Shown: piece by piece, positions 1 through 9,578 of the stretch
Layout: each line of letters opens with the position of its first letter
Position numbering within the stretch: position 1 is the stretch's first letter
Assembly: GCF_018780585.1 (NCBI RefSeq)
Contig: NZ_JADMJL010000035.1
Span: 1-64,000, forward strand
DNA length: 64,000 nt
Reading direction: 5' to 3'
Source: Methyloversatilis discipulorum
GTDB taxonomy: Bacteria; Pseudomonadota; Gammaproteobacteria; Burkholderiales; Rhodocyclaceae
Program-made: the position numbers and the translations under genes
Notes under the pieces: generated by a model
What the model saw: only the letters and a program-made list of their open reading frames with translations
Told to the model about the DNA's origin: nothing
The model's database searches: none

Positions 1-33
1 CGAGGTGCCCCTCGGGAGGTAAAGACAATACAA

Positions 34-230
34 GGAGCGGTCTTCTGACCGCGACACGGCCGCAGCAGTCCGCCGGCTTCGATCCACGCCGCTGCCCGGG
101 TCAGAAGGCCTCTCCCACAGAACCCCGTCCCGAGCTCAGGTCTTGGATAGGGCGCAGCACCCCTGTGGGAGCGGTCTTCTGACCGCGACGCGGCCGCTGC
201 AGTCCGCCGGCGTCGATCCACGCCGCTGCC
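34..230. repeat. REP-like direct repeat pair with hairpin
   Basis: Two copies of a 63-bp sequence (34-96 and 168-230) differ at only three positions. Each opens with a GCGGTC-TTCT-GACCGC hairpin (37-52 and 171-186). Copy 2 is preceded by CTGTGGGAG, the same head seen in the repeat at 40499-40588. A degenerate inverted copy of the head lies at 98-120. Together with the terminator at 302-330 this fills the gene-free stretch 1-346. It resembles REP/BIME elements of Pseudomonas and related Proteobacteria. No REP-associated transposase is in the window. Confidence 0.75.
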
Positions 231-301
231 GACGAACTCATGTGTCGAACGGCAGCCGAAAGCGGGAGTTGCGCACTCACGTCGCCCGCGATGGACAAAA
301 A

Positions 302-330
302 AAAGCCCGCTGGTCAGCGGGCTTTCTCTT
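302..330 (-). terminator. Rho-independent terminator of the cytochrome c gene
   Basis: Read on the minus strand, GCCCGCTGACCAGCGGGC is followed directly by a run of eight T residues. It lies 17 bp after the stop codon of the cytochrome gene at 347-934. Confidence 0.88.
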
Positions 331-346
331 TGCAGCGGTACTGCGC

Positions 347-934
347 TTACTTCTTCTCTTCGTAAGCCGGCGCCGCAATGGCCGCGGCTTCGACCGGCGC
401 CGCCGGGGCAGCGGCTGCATCGGCAGCCGGCGCTTCGGCCGCGTCGGCGACCTTCGGTTCGGCGAAGCTGGCGCCCGACTTGTTGCCCATGTAGGCCACG
501 GCGCGGGTGATTTCGTCGTCGCTCAGCGAGGCGTTACCGCCCTTGGCCGGCATCGCGCCCTTGCCGTTGATCGCCGACTTCACCAGTGCATCGAGACCGG
601 TGGCAATACGGCTGGACCAGGCAGCGCTGTCGCCCAGCTTCGGCGCGCCGGCCATACCGGCGTCGTGACAGGCGGCACAGGCGCCCTTGTAGATCTGCTC
701 GCCCGTCTTCGGGCCCTTGGCTTCCGGCTCGCCCAGAGCGAGTTGTGCAACCGGCTGGATCGCACGCGACACCACTTCCGGATCGGGATTGCTGGCGCCC
801 TTGTAACCGGACGACACGTACTGGGCCACCAGCACGCCCAGACCGACAAACACCACAAATGACAGTACGACCACCGCGATCAGCTGTTGCGGCGTCTTGA
901 TGAGAGTTTCGTGCTCTTCGTGCGCGTCCGACAT
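347..934 (-). CDS. Membrane-anchored c-type cytochrome (cytochrome c5 family)
   Basis: A 195-residue electron-transfer protein. It has one N-terminal membrane segment (about residues 18-40) and a single class I heme site, CAACH at 86-90, with the likely axial methionine at M128 in GAMPAKGG. The last 35 residues are a low-complexity Ala/Pro/Glu tail. The start ATG at 934 is chosen because AGAGGAAGG lies just upstream; the open frame runs on to 1171 but would overlap the tRNA gene. The family carries electrons between membrane complexes and terminal oxidases; the partner here is unknown. The gene stands alone, with its own terminator and a -10-like TATAAT on the minus strand at 989-984. Confidence 0.87.
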   Translation of the reverse strand: MSDAHEEHETLIKTPQQLIAVVVLSFVVFVGLGVLVAQYVSSGYKGASNPDPEVVSRAIQPVAQLALGEPEAKGPKTGEQIYKGACAACHDAGMAGAPKLGDSAAWSSRIATGLDALVKSAINGKGAMPAKGGNASLSDDEITRAVAYMGNKSGASFAEPKVADAAEAPAADAAAAPAAPVEAAAIAAPAYEEKK

Positions 935-983
935 GGTGCCTTCCTCTGATGACCTGGATAGGGTTGGAAAAACAGAACGCGCC

Positions 984-989
984 ATTATA
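984..989 (-). promoter_or_regulatory. Candidate -10 box for the cytochrome c gene
   Basis: The minus strand reads TATAAT here, about 50 bp upstream of the ATG at 934. No convincing -35 box is seen at the right distance, so this is only a candidate. Confidence 0.4.
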
Positions 990-1093
990 GCGGCAGCCGG
1001 CGCCGCCTGCGTCCCGGACCTACCACCCGCATGGACGCGCAGGCGCAAAGCGGCTATCCTTCGCCGCCTGCGGGGTGTTTCACCGCCCGCAAT

Positions 1094-1170
1094 GCGCCCG
1101 TAGCTCAGCTGGATAGAGTACTGCCCTCCGAAGGCAGGGGTCGTGCGTTCGAATCGCGCCGGGCGCGCCA
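1094..1170 (+). tRNA. tRNA-Arg (anticodon CCG)
   Basis: A 77-nt cloverleaf. The acceptor arm GCGCCCG pairs with CGGGCGC near the 3' end. The D arm starts at TAGCTCAGC. The anticodon stem CTGCC/GGCAG encloses the loop CTCCGAA, giving CCG. The T-loop is GTTCGAATC and the encoded 3' end is CCA. A terminator follows at 1181-1210. Confidence 0.96.
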
Positions 1171-1180
1171 ATTCTCCGAA

Positions 1181-1210
1181 AGGGCCGGATCACCTCGATC
1201 CGGCCCTTTT
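1181..1210 (+). terminator. Terminator after tRNA-Arg
   Basis: AGGGCCGGAT and ATCCGGCCCT form a 10-bp stem followed by TTTTG, 10 bp after the tRNA. Confidence 0.85.
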
Positions 1211-1311
1211 GTTTTGGGCCGACCGGCTACCCGCGAGCCGTTTGAACCTGACTGACGGGAAGCGTCGCGATACGCAGCCGGCGGAGGCCAGTGCCCTTCT
1301 TCACACCTGCC

Positions 1312-2481
1312 TTACGAGGCTTCGGCGGCGGGATCGAGGCAGCGGCGCACCTTGGCCAGCAGGCGCGCCTGGTCGACCGGCTTGACGATGAAGTCGAGCG
1401 CACCGGCCTCCTTCGACTGGATCACGATGCCGCGCTCGCTGTGCCCGGTCATGACGAGAATCGGGATGGCCGCGAGTTGCTCGACCGACTTGATGTGGCG
1501 CATGGCCTCGATGCCGCTCAGACCCGGCAGTTCGAGATCCATCAGGATGAGATCCAGATGATGCCTGCGCACCATGCCCAGCGCCTCCGGTCCGGAGGCG
1601 GCGAACAGCGCCTGCATGTCGTTCCTGATAAGCCAGTCGCCGATCAGCTTGCGCTGAAACTCGTCGTCATCGACGATCAGCACGACCGGGCGAAGCTGAC
1701 TGATCACCTCGGACAAGACCTGCGCCGATTTCAGTTGCGGCGACAGCGCCTGCCTGTATTCAGTCGCCCATTCCACTGCCTGCCCCATCGTTTCGGTGGC
1801 GCTGCGCAACTGCAGGTCGATGCCTTCGCTACGCAGTTGATCGACCTCTTGCGCGACCTTCGGGATGTCGCCCGCCTGAATGACCGATCTGTCGGCCAGC
1901 GTTTTCGGGAATCGCGCCAGCGCGGCACCGATGCGGTCTCCTGCCTCGTCCAGCGAGCGCCTGACCTGACTCATCTGGTCCTGTCCGCGCGACATGTAAC
2001 GTTCGAGCGTCGTCTCCAGTTCCGCGATGCGCCGCACGTGCTCGGCAAGCTCGCTCTGGCTGATCGGCAGCGAACGCTCGAACTCGATCTGGCGCATCGC
2101 GTGAAACACCGACATCGGCAGACGCGGCGTATCGTGGGTCAGCGGCCAGAACAGGATGTAGTCGTCGAAATACTCGCGCTTGCACAGTTCGTAGACACGC
2201 TTCAGGTCGTCCTTGTCACAGAGGATGACGGTGCGGTGGGGAATCGCCTGCACCACGGTGCTCAGGCGATAGAGACCGAGGTAGTAGCGCTCGGCTTTCT
2301 CCAGCGAGTTGAACGCGAGCAGCAGCACGTCGGGCTTGATCCGCTCGAAATCCTCGATGCTGCGGTCGGGGTCGGTCGACATGAATATCTTCTCGAACTC
2401 GTCGCGCAACAGCCTGCGCACCAGTTCGGCGTCGCTGACGATATCGCTCGCCACCAGAATGCGTAGGTCTTCCTTGTTCAT
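1312..2481 (-). CDS. Response regulator with a degenerate and a true receiver domain
   Basis: A 389-residue protein with no DNA-binding or enzymatic output domain. The C-terminal receiver (about 266-385) has the acidic pocket VDDDE, the phosphoacceptor D315 in LILMDLELPG, and the conserved Thr and Lys (LVMTG, FIVKPV). The N-terminal 120 residues have a receiver-like layout but a hydrophobic residue where the phosphoacceptor should be (DVLLLAFNS), so that copy is probably a pseudo-receiver used for binding. The middle (about 145-260) is helical and charged. The ATG at 2481 overlaps the upstream stop as ATGA, so it is translated with the REC-EAL gene and the giant kinase. It could act as a phosphate sink or an adaptor of that phosphorelay. 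Confidence 0.82.
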   Translation of the reverse strand: MNKEDLRILVASDIVSDAELVRRLLRDEFEKIFMSTDPDRSIEDFERIKPDVLLLAFNSLEKAERYYLGLYRLSTVVQAIPHRTVILCDKDDLKRVYELCKREYFDDYILFWPLTHDTPRLPMSVFHAMRQIEFERSLPISQSELAEHVRRIAELETTLERYMSRGQDQMSQVRRSLDEAGDRIGAALARFPKTLADRSVIQAGDIPKVAQEVDQLRSEGIDLQLRSATETMGQAVEWATEYRQALSPQLKSAQVLSEVISQLRPVVLIVDDDEFQRKLIGDWLIRNDMQALFAASGPEALGMVRRHHLDLILMDLELPGLSGIEAMRHIKSVEQLAAIPILVMTGHSERGIVIQSKEAGALDFIVKPVDQARLLAKVRRCLDPAAEAS

Positions 2482-3680
2482 GCCGTGTTCACCAGGAGCG
2501 TTCTTCGGGCTTCCCACTCGGCCATCCATTCCGGCAGGCGATCGGCAGGCATCGGTCGTGCGATGAAATAGCCCTGTGCGACGTCACAGCCCAGATCACG
2601 CAGGCACGCCCAGTCACCCGCCGTCTCGACGCCCTCTGCCACACTGCGCAGACCAAGCTGGCGGGCCATGTCCAGATTCGCGCGCAGAATGGCCAGCAGC
2701 TCCGCGTTCTCGCCGGCGCCACGCACGAAGCTGCGGTCGAGCTTGAGTTCGTCGAACGGAATGTCCCGCAGCTGCGCCAGCGACGAGAAGCCGGTTCCGA
2801 AATCGTCGATCGACAATCCGATGCGCTTCAGACGCAGCCGCGACACGATGTCGAGCAAGGACGGCGTATCGTGCATCAACTGACTCTCGGTCACTTCCAG
2901 CACCAGCTGCGCGATCGGCACGCCAGCGCGCGCAGCGGCGCTGGCCACCCGGTCGGGGAAGTCCAGCGCAACCAGGTTGTCCATCGACACATTGATCGCG
3001 CAGCGCAGCTCGAGCCCGCTCTCGTTCCACGAGCGCGTGTCGCGCAGCGCAACGTGCAGCACGGCATCGGTCAACTCTTCGATGACGCCGCCGCTCTCGG
3101 CTGCCGCAATGAACTGGTCAGGAAACACCAGCCCATCCTGCGGATGCGCCCACCGCACGAGCGTCTCCACGCCTACCACCCTGGCATCGGAAAAGGCGAC
3201 CTTCGGCTGATAGTGATTGACGATCTGTCCTTGCCGCACGGCTTGGCCCAGTTCCGCCGCCTCATACCGTTTGCGGAACTCGGGTTCGCTCCCGGACCGT
3301 GCACCGTCCGCGGCTGGCTGCAGCAGCGCGCGGATCGATTCCAGCGCCACCGGCTTGCGCAGCGTGCCCCACACCTGCAGTTGGCGTGCGGTCGCCAGAC
3401 GACGGACCGAATCGAGCACGCGCACGTCCTCGCCGCTGATCAGAACGAGGCCGCCCCGATAGCCGTGCCGCGACAGATGGCGCAGGAACTCGACACCATC
3501 CATGCCCGGCATGTTGAGGTCGCAGAACAGCACATCCACGCTGTCGATCTGCCCGTCTATCAGCGTCAGCGCGGCACTCGCGCTCTCACAGGCAAGCACG
3601 CCATCGACACCCAGCTGGGTCAGCTGGCGTGTCAGCAATCGCAGCGTGAAGCGGTCATCGTCGACGATCAGCACCCTCAT
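2478..3680 (-). CDS. Receiver-EAL response regulator (c-di-GMP phosphodiesterase)
   Basis: A 400-residue protein. An N-terminal receiver (1-120, phosphoacceptor D54 in LFCDLNMPG) is followed by an EAL domain (about 140-385). The signature reads ETL at 172-174 rather than EAL, keeping the essential Glu. The other catalytic elements are present: NVS, VTES, DDFGTGFSSL, LKLDRSF, EGVET and QGY. Such proteins hydrolyse c-di-GMP to pGpG, with activity set by phosphorylation. It overlaps the kinase gene at its start and the double-receiver gene at its end by 4 bp each, so the large kinase is the obvious phosphodonor. Active catalysis is likely but inferred from motifs. Confidence 0.88.
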   Translation of the reverse strand: MRVLIVDDDRFTLRLLTRQLTQLGVDGVLACESASAALTLIDGQIDSVDVLFCDLNMPGMDGVEFLRHLSRHGYRGGLVLISGEDVRVLDSVRRLATARQLQVWGTLRKPVALESIRALLQPAADGARSGSEPEFRKRYEAAELGQAVRQGQIVNHYQPKVAFSDARVVGVETLVRWAHPQDGLVFPDQFIAAAESGGVIEELTDAVLHVALRDTRSWNESGLELRCAINVSMDNLVALDFPDRVASAAARAGVPIAQLVLEVTESQLMHDTPSLLDIVSRLRLKRIGLSIDDFGTGFSSLAQLRDIPFDELKLDRSFVRGAGENAELLAILRANLDMARQLGLRSVAEGVETAGDWACLRDLGCDVAQGYFIARPMPADRLPEWMAEWEARRTLLVNTA

Positions 3681-6600
3681 GCCTGCGGCCTCCCCGAAAG
3701 TGTGTCGTCGAGGTGATTGCGTATTGCCTCTTCGGCGCGAGCCTGGATCGAATCCAGTCGCTTCACGCCCTGCTTGAGGTAAGCGATGCGCCCGCTCCTC
3801 GCCGCCCGTTCAAAGGTACCGCAGCACTCGGCCAGCTCGAGCGCACCGACCGAGCGGGCAGACGATTTCAGCTTGTGCGCAACGTGTGCCGCCCGGGCGC
3901 AGTCACCCACTTCGCAGGCCTGACGCAGCTCGCCCCACTGCGGCAAGGTCGTATCGAGATAGAAGGCGAGCAGCTCGCGTATCGACTCGTCGTCGTCGCC
4001 GATGATGGCGCGCATCGCATCCACGTCGAACACCGGCAGGTCGACCGGCTGATCCGATGCCGGCTCGGTACCCACAATGACCTGTTCGATCGCCACACGC
4101 AACTGTTCAAGCTTGAGTGGTTTGGTCAGATAGTTGTCGAAGCCCACCGCCCGTGCGCGCTCGTGTTCCCCGCGCAGTGCGTTCGCGGTCAGCGCGATGA
4201 TGGGCATGCGCCCTCCTTGCGCATCTCGCCCCGCCGCGGCCTCTTCGGCACGGATCGCACGCACGAGCGCATAACCATCCATCTCCGGCATGTGCAGATC
4301 GGTCAGCAGCATCGCGTAACGCGAACGCCGCCACATCGCCAGTGCCTCTGCGCCGTTCTGCGCGATTTCGGCCGTTCGCCCGAGCAATGCCAGCTGCTGC
4401 AGGATGACCTTGCGGCTGGTCGCATCGTCCTCGGCCACCAGGATGAGCTCGCCGCTGGCACGCGCCTGCTCGACCGTCGGCGCAGCCGGTGCGTCGGGAA
4501 CGTCGCTTGCGTGCTGCTCGTGCAGCACCTCGGCCGACTCCCGGCCGGTGGCTATCGCCACCGCCTGCAACAGCGAGCGCCGGCGCAGCGCCGAGTAGTC
4601 GAGACTCACCTTGTCGGCATCCGCAATGCGCGCGCGACGACGACGACCGCGGGTGATCAGGAGCTGCCGCACCTTCGTCTTCGTACCGTCGCCGACGTCC
4701 AGTGGAAGGGTCGCTCGCTCGACCGCCCGGATGACCACCACGTCCAGCCCGCCATCGCGCGCCCGGAGCACGGCCTCGGATTCGTCGGCCACGTCGTCGA
4801 CCCGGGCCCCGGCATGCAGAAGATAGTCGGCGAAACCGGGATCGTTCAGCACCCGGTCGACAACGATGCAGTGCGTGCCGCGCAGGTCCGGATAGTTCGG
4901 CGCCGGCATCTCCGGCGGCAGTGGGAAGGGAAGATGGGCAACGAAGGTCGAGCCCCGACCGGGTGCGCTGACCACCTGGATGTCGCCACCCATCAGCTCG
5001 ATCAGTCGCCGGCAGATGGTCAGACCCAGACCGGTCCCACCGTAGCGGCGCGAGGCCGAGTTCTCGCCCTGGTTGAACGGGCGGAACAGCAGCTGAAGCG
5101 TTTCCGGGGTCATGCCGATGCCATTATCGATCACGGTGAACGCCAGCCGCAGCGGCGACGCCTCCGCCCGCGTCACCCGCAACGCGACCTGCCCCTGCGG
5201 CGCACTGCGGCCAGCCGAGAACTTGATCGCATTACCAACGAGGTTGTACAGCACCTGGCGCAGGCGCACCGCATCGCCGAGCACGCACTCGGGCACCTCT
5301 GGCGAGACGATCACGCGCAGCTCGACGCCAGAGCGTTCTGCCAGCGGCAGCAGGGCGTCGCACACCCCCTCCGCGAGATCGATCACTGACAGCGGTTCGG
5401 ACAGAATCTCCAGCCGCCCCGCCTCGATCTTCGAGAAATCGAGGATGTCGTCGATCAGCCCCAGCAAGGTCTGGCCGGACTCGCGTGCAGTGCGGATCAT
5501 GTCGGCCTGCTGCGCCGTGAGCGGGCTGTGCGCCATCACCTCCAGCATGCCCAGCACACCATTCATCGGTGTGCGGATTTCGTGGCTCATGTTGGCGAGG
5601 AAGGCGCTCTTTGCCCTGCTTGCCTCCTCCGCCTGCTGCTGGGCGATGCGCAGTTCGGCGGTCCGGGCGACCACCAGCTCTTCCAGATGATCCTTGTAGC
5701 GGAGCACCTCGTTCTCGGCCTCATGCCGGCTGGTCACGTCGGTCCACGCGCCGACGATGCGCATCGGTTCGCCGTCGGGGTCTCGTTCCACCCGCATGTG
5801 ATCGTTGATCCAGATCCACCGTCCGTCGGCACCGCGGAAGCGGTACTCGTGCACGACGTGACCGGTGCGCAGCACCTCGCGCGTGTGGGCGATGGCGGCG
5901 TCGAGATCGTCCGGATGCACATTACTCCGCCACCAGTCCGGCGTGCGGGTCTGCTCGACCGGGTAGCCGAACAGCCACTCGATGTTGTCACTCACCCACT
6001 CCGGCTGTACCCGCTCACCTTCGACGGCCAGCGCGTAGGTCACGCCCGGGCTCACGCTCAGGTAATGGCTCAGGCGCGTGGCGACGGTGCGCAGCTCGTC
6101 CTCGACGCGCTTGCGCTCGCTGATGTCCGTCATGCCTCCCAGCATGCGCGTCGGCTGACCGTCCGGATCGCGGATGACGTAACCGCGGTCGACGACGTAG
6201 GCATAGCTGCCGTCGAGGCGGCGGAAGCGGTAGCTGTCCGACCACTGCTCACCGCCGTCGTCGATCACACGATGAATGCCTTCGGTCACCCGGTCGAGGT
6301 CGTCCGGGTGAATGCGCGAAGTCCACGACGAGATGGTCTTCTCGATGGTCAGCAGGTCGTAGCCGAACAGCTTCTCGAAACCATCGTTCCACCAGAGCGT
6401 GTCGTAGCGAAGATCCCAGTCCCAGATGGCGTCGTTGGTCGCGCGTGTCAGCCGACGGAAGCGCTCCTCGCTGTCGCGCACCGCCTGCTCGGCCACCTTG
6501 CGCTCGGTGATGTCGCGCTCTATCGCCAGCCAGTGCGTGTAGAAGCCGTGTTCGTCGGTGATCGGCACGATGTCCAGCTCGAGCCAGATCACCTCGCCGT

Positions 6601-9313
6601 TCTTGCGGTAGTTGATCACCTGCTCGCGCGCCGGCTGCCACTGCGCCAGCGCATCGCGCAGACGGCTCCGCACCTCGGGCTGGGTGGCCGGTCCCTGCAG
6701 CATGCGCGGCGTCATGCCGAGCGCCTCTTCGCGCGTGTAACCGGTGATGCGTTCGAAGGCCTCGTTGACGAAGTGGATGCGCGGCCCGTCCGGCGTGCCT
6801 ATCCCATCGGTGCCGGTGATCATGACAATGTCGCCCATGCGCGCGATGCACATCTCGAGCAGGCGCAACTGCTCCTCGTCCTTGTGCCGCTGCGACACGT
6901 CGAAAATGACGCCCTCGATGCTTCGCACCTGGCCGTCGGCATCGCGTATCCCCTGCCCGCGTTCCCACACCCAGCGTTCGCCGCCATCGGCGGCAAAGAT
7001 GCGGTAGGTCAGCTCGAACGCCCGGCGCTCGTCCAGCGCGCGCGACACGTCCTGTTGGACCCGCAGGCGGTCGGCCGGGTGTATCAGTTCAACGTAACGC
7101 CTGTGCTCGATGCCGACCAGTTCGGACGGCGCATAACCGGTCAGCGCATGGGCACCATCGCTGACGAATTCCATTGTCCAGCCGGCATCGGGTCGGCAGC
7201 GATAGACCATGCCGGTCAGGTTGCTCATCAGCGTCAGCATCTCGCGCCGGCTTTCCTGCAGCGCTTCGTCCGCCCGCTTGCGCTCCGAAATGTCCTGGAA
7301 GGCGCCCTGCACACGCACGATCTCACCGCGCTCGTTACGCACTGCCTCACCTATCGTGCGCACCCAGAGTACCTGCCCGTCGCGGCCGGCCGCCTGCAGC
7401 TCGACGTCGAACGGCACGCCGGTCTGCATACAGCGCTCGAATACCTCGCGGATCCACGGCTGGTGCTCGGGCACGTAGAGCTTCAGCCCCTCGGCCGCCA
7501 CCGGCATCTGCGATGACTGCAGTCCGAACAGGTCGCGCGCCTCGTCCGACCAGGTCATCGCAAGGCCCGGCACATCTATCGTCCACGCGCCCATCCGGCT
7601 GACGCGTGAGGCCATCGCCAGCAGGGCCTGGCTCTGCCGCAGCCGCGCCTCGGCTTCGCGCTGCTGTGTGATGTCCTCCGCGACGCCGATGATGCTGCGC
7701 GCAGTGCCGTCCGTGTCGCGCTGCATGGACACGCTCATACGCACCCAGACGATGCGGCCATCGGCGGCGATGCAGCGCTTCTCCGTGACGAAGCTGTCAC
7801 GCGCGCCACGATGAACCTCGTCCATCAGCGCACGATTGCGCGCCAGATCGTCGGCGTGCGTGATCGACAACAGCGTGCGCGCCTGCAGTTCCTCCTCGCC
7901 GTAACCCAGCATGCGCCGGTATGCCGCATTGGTAGCGATGAAGCGGCCTTCCAGCGTGGTGATCGCGATGCCGGTCGCGGCGTCCTCGAACACCTTGCGG
8001 AATCGCGCCTCGGTCGCGGCGATCGCCTCGCGCGCACGCTCCCGCTCGGTGATGTCCATCACCATGCCAAGTCGGCGCTCGGGACAGCCTTCGACGTCGA
8101 AGAGCACCTTGCCGCGCTCGTACATCCAGCGGATTTCGCCATCGGGGCGCCGGATGCGATAGGTGTTCTCGATCACCGGCGCTTCGGGCGTCACATCAGT
8201 GTTCGCGCAGGCCACGCGCGCACGGTCTTCTGGCAACACCATGTCGAGGAAGGCATCCATCGTCCCGGCAAACGCCTCCGGTTCGATGCCAAACAGCCGG
8301 CAGGTCTGCTGCGTCCAGGTCAGGCGGCCACTCGCCAGGTCAAAATCCCAGCTGCCCATGGAGGCGATCGCCTGCGCCTCGTCGAGTTGCGCGCGCATGC
8401 GCTCCGCCTGGCGCTGCGCACACTTCTGAGCGGTGATGTCGGTATGCGTGCCGACCATGCGCAGCGGCTTGCCGTCGGCGTCGCGCACCATCACCTTGCC
8501 GCGGCCGAGTATCCAGCGATCGCTGGCGTCGCTTGCCCGCATCCGGAACACGGCTTCGTAGAAAGGCGTGCGGCCCGCCAAGTGCTCGCGTACGCAGTGC
8601 AGCGTCTGTTCGAGATCGTCCGGGTGCACGCGCGACGACCAGGCATCCAGCGTGTGCGGAATGTCCGCCGGCGCGTGGCCGAGCATGGTGCACCAGCGAT
8701 CGGAGAAGAACACCTCGTCGGTCAGCACGTTCCAGTCCCACACGCCCTCGTCGCTCGCGTCGAGGGCGAACTGCCAGCGCTCCTCCAGCGCCTTCAGGGC
8801 GGCCTCGGTCCGAGCCTGCAAGTGCAGCTGGCGGCGCAACCGCATCTGCGTCATCACCTGGTCGGCCAGCGTGCGCAGTGCACGCCGCTGACGGTCATCC
8901 AGACTGCGGGGCGTCCAGTCGATCACACACAGCGTACCCAGCACCTCGCCATCGGGCGTGAGCAGCGGAGCGCCCGCGTAGAAACGGATGCCCGGCTCGC
9001 CGGTGACCAGCGGATTGTCGGCAAAGCGCGGATCGAGCGTCGCGTCCTTGACCTCCAGCAGATCGGGGGCATGCAGGGCATGGGCGCAGAACGCCACGTC
9101 GCGCGAGGTATGCGTGACCTCGATGCCAATGCGCGACTTGAACCACTGGCGCTTACCGTCGACCAGCGACACGAGTGCGACCGGCGTCCCGCACAGCTCA
9201 GCGGCCAGGCGCGTAATGTCGTCGAACGCCGCCTCAGGAGGCGAATCGAGGATATCGAGCTCGCACAGCGCACGGATGCGCGCCGGCTCGTTGGCGGGAA
9301 AGGCTGCTTTCAT
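3677..9313 (-). CDS. Giant hybrid sensor histidine kinase: GAF, eight PAS, HisKA, HATPase, REC, HPt
   Basis: A 1878-residue cytoplasmic kinase with no membrane segment. In order: a GAF domain (about 10-165), eight consecutive PAS/PAC modules (about 175-1210), HisKA ([10 protein letters not shown]), a HATPase domain ([25 protein letters not shown]), a degenerate receiver-like stretch (about 1480-1580), a receiver (about 1625-1750; [21 protein letters not shown]) and a C-terminal HPt domain with its histidine near 1813 ([10 protein letters not shown]). The chain suggests His-Asp-His relay to a separate receiver. The next two genes, REC-EAL and double REC, overlap it in series and supply such receivers. 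The signals are unknown; the many PAS modules suggest several inputs. It is unusually long for the family. Confidence 0.92.
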   Translation of the reverse strand: MKAAFPANEPARIRALCELDILDSPPEAAFDDITRLAAELCGTPVALVSLVDGKRQWFKSRIGIEVTHTSRDVAFCAHALHAPDLLEVKDATLDPRFADNPLVTGEPGIRFYAGAPLLTPDGEVLGTLCVIDWTPRSLDDRQRRALRTLADQVMTQMRLRRQLHLQARTEAALKALEERWQFALDASDEGVWDWNVLTDEVFFSDRWCTMLGHAPADIPHTLDAWSSRVHPDDLEQTLHCVREHLAGRTPFYEAVFRMRASDASDRWILGRGKVMVRDADGKPLRMVGTHTDITAQKCAQRQAERMRAQLDEAQAIASMGSWDFDLASGRLTWTQQTCRLFGIEPEAFAGTMDAFLDMVLPEDRARVACANTDVTPEAPVIENTYRIRRPDGEIRWMYERGKVLFDVEGCPERRLGMVMDITERERAREAIAATEARFRKVFEDAATGIAITTLEGRFIATNAAYRRMLGYGEEELQARTLLSITHADDLARNRALMDEVHRGARDSFVTEKRCIAADGRIVWVRMSVSMQRDTDGTARSIIGVAEDITQQREAEARLRQSQALLAMASRVSRMGAWTIDVPGLAMTWSDEARDLFGLQSSQMPVAAEGLKLYVPEHQPWIREVFERCMQTGVPFDVELQAAGRDGQVLWVRTIGEAVRNERGEIVRVQGAFQDISERKRADEALQESRREMLTLMSNLTGMVYRCRPDAGWTMEFVSDGAHALTGYAPSELVGIEHRRYVELIHPADRLRVQQDVSRALDERRAFELTYRIFAADGGERWVWERGQGIRDADGQVRSIEGVIFDVSQRHKDEEQLRLLEMCIARMGDIVMITGTDGIGTPDGPRIHFVNEAFERITGYTREEALGMTPRMLQGPATQPEVRSRLRDALAQWQPAREQVINYRKNGEVIWLELDIVPITDEHGFYTHWLAIERDITERKVAEQAVRDSEERFRRLTRATNDAIWDWDLRYDTLWWNDGFEKLFGYDLLTIEKTISSWTSRIHPDDLDRVTEGIHRVIDDGGEQWSDSYRFRRLDGSYAYVVDRGYVIRDPDGQPTRMLGGMTDISERKRVEDELRTVATRLSHYLSVSPGVTYALAVEGERVQPEWVSDNIEWLFGYPVEQTRTPDWWRSNVHPDDLDAAIAHTREVLRTGHVVHEYRFRGADGRWIWINDHMRVERDPDGEPMRIVGAWTDVTSRHEAENEVLRYKDHLEELVVARTAELRIAQQQAEEASRAKSAFLANMSHEIRTPMNGVLGMLEVMAHSPLTAQQADMIRTARESGQTLLGLIDDILDFSKIEAGRLEILSEPLSVIDLAEGVCDALLPLAERSGVELRVIVSPEVPECVLGDAVRLRQVLYNLVGNAIKFSAGRSAPQGQVALRVTRAEASPLRLAFTVIDNGIGMTPETLQLLFRPFNQGENSASRRYGGTGLGLTICRRLIELMGGDIQVVSAPGRGSTFVAHLPFPLPPEMPAPNYPDLRGTHCIVVDRVLNDPGFADYLLHAGARVDDVADESEAVLRARDGGLDVVVIRAVERATLPLDVGDGTKTKVRQLLITRGRRRRARIADADKVSLDYSALRRRSLLQAVAIATGRESAEVLHEQHASDVPDAPAAPTVEQARASGELILVAEDDATSRKVILQQLALLGRTAEIAQNGAEALAMWRRSRYAMLLTDLHMPEMDGYALVRAIRAEEAAAGRDAQGGRMPIIALTANALRGEHERARAVGFDNYLTKPLKLEQLRVAIEQVIVGTEPASDQPVDLPVFDVDAMRAIIGDDDESIRELLAFYLDTTLPQWGELRQACEVGDCARAAHVAHKLKSSARSVGALELAECCGTFERAARSGRIAYLKQGVKRLDSIQARAEEAIRNHLDDTLSGRPQA

Positions 9314-9578
9314 CGGTCAGTAAGGCAGATGCGTGCGACGGCCACGGAGTGAACGGACGGAACCCCCTGATGAATGCAGACACTACGCCAAGACGACAGG
9401 GCCATCATGAACATGTGCGAACCGCAAGCATTTGCGGTCCATCGAGCGTCGCTCCCTGGCCTGACGCGATTTACGGCGTATCCCGTCCGAACTTTGTCAG
9501 CGACTGTGTCCGCCCGCCGCCGGTCCCGGCGACGGACAGGTCGGCCCGACGGACACGGGCGGCGCAGGCGATATTCGG

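Noticed and set aside
1..346. Repeats at the left edge considered as CRISPR
   Set aside because: Only two 63-bp copies with different spacing and an internal hairpin; no array and no cas genes in the window.
5528..7516. A 662-codon open frame on the plus strand inside the giant kinase gene
   Set aside because: It is antisense to clear PAS domains and shows no motif, signal or ribosome site.
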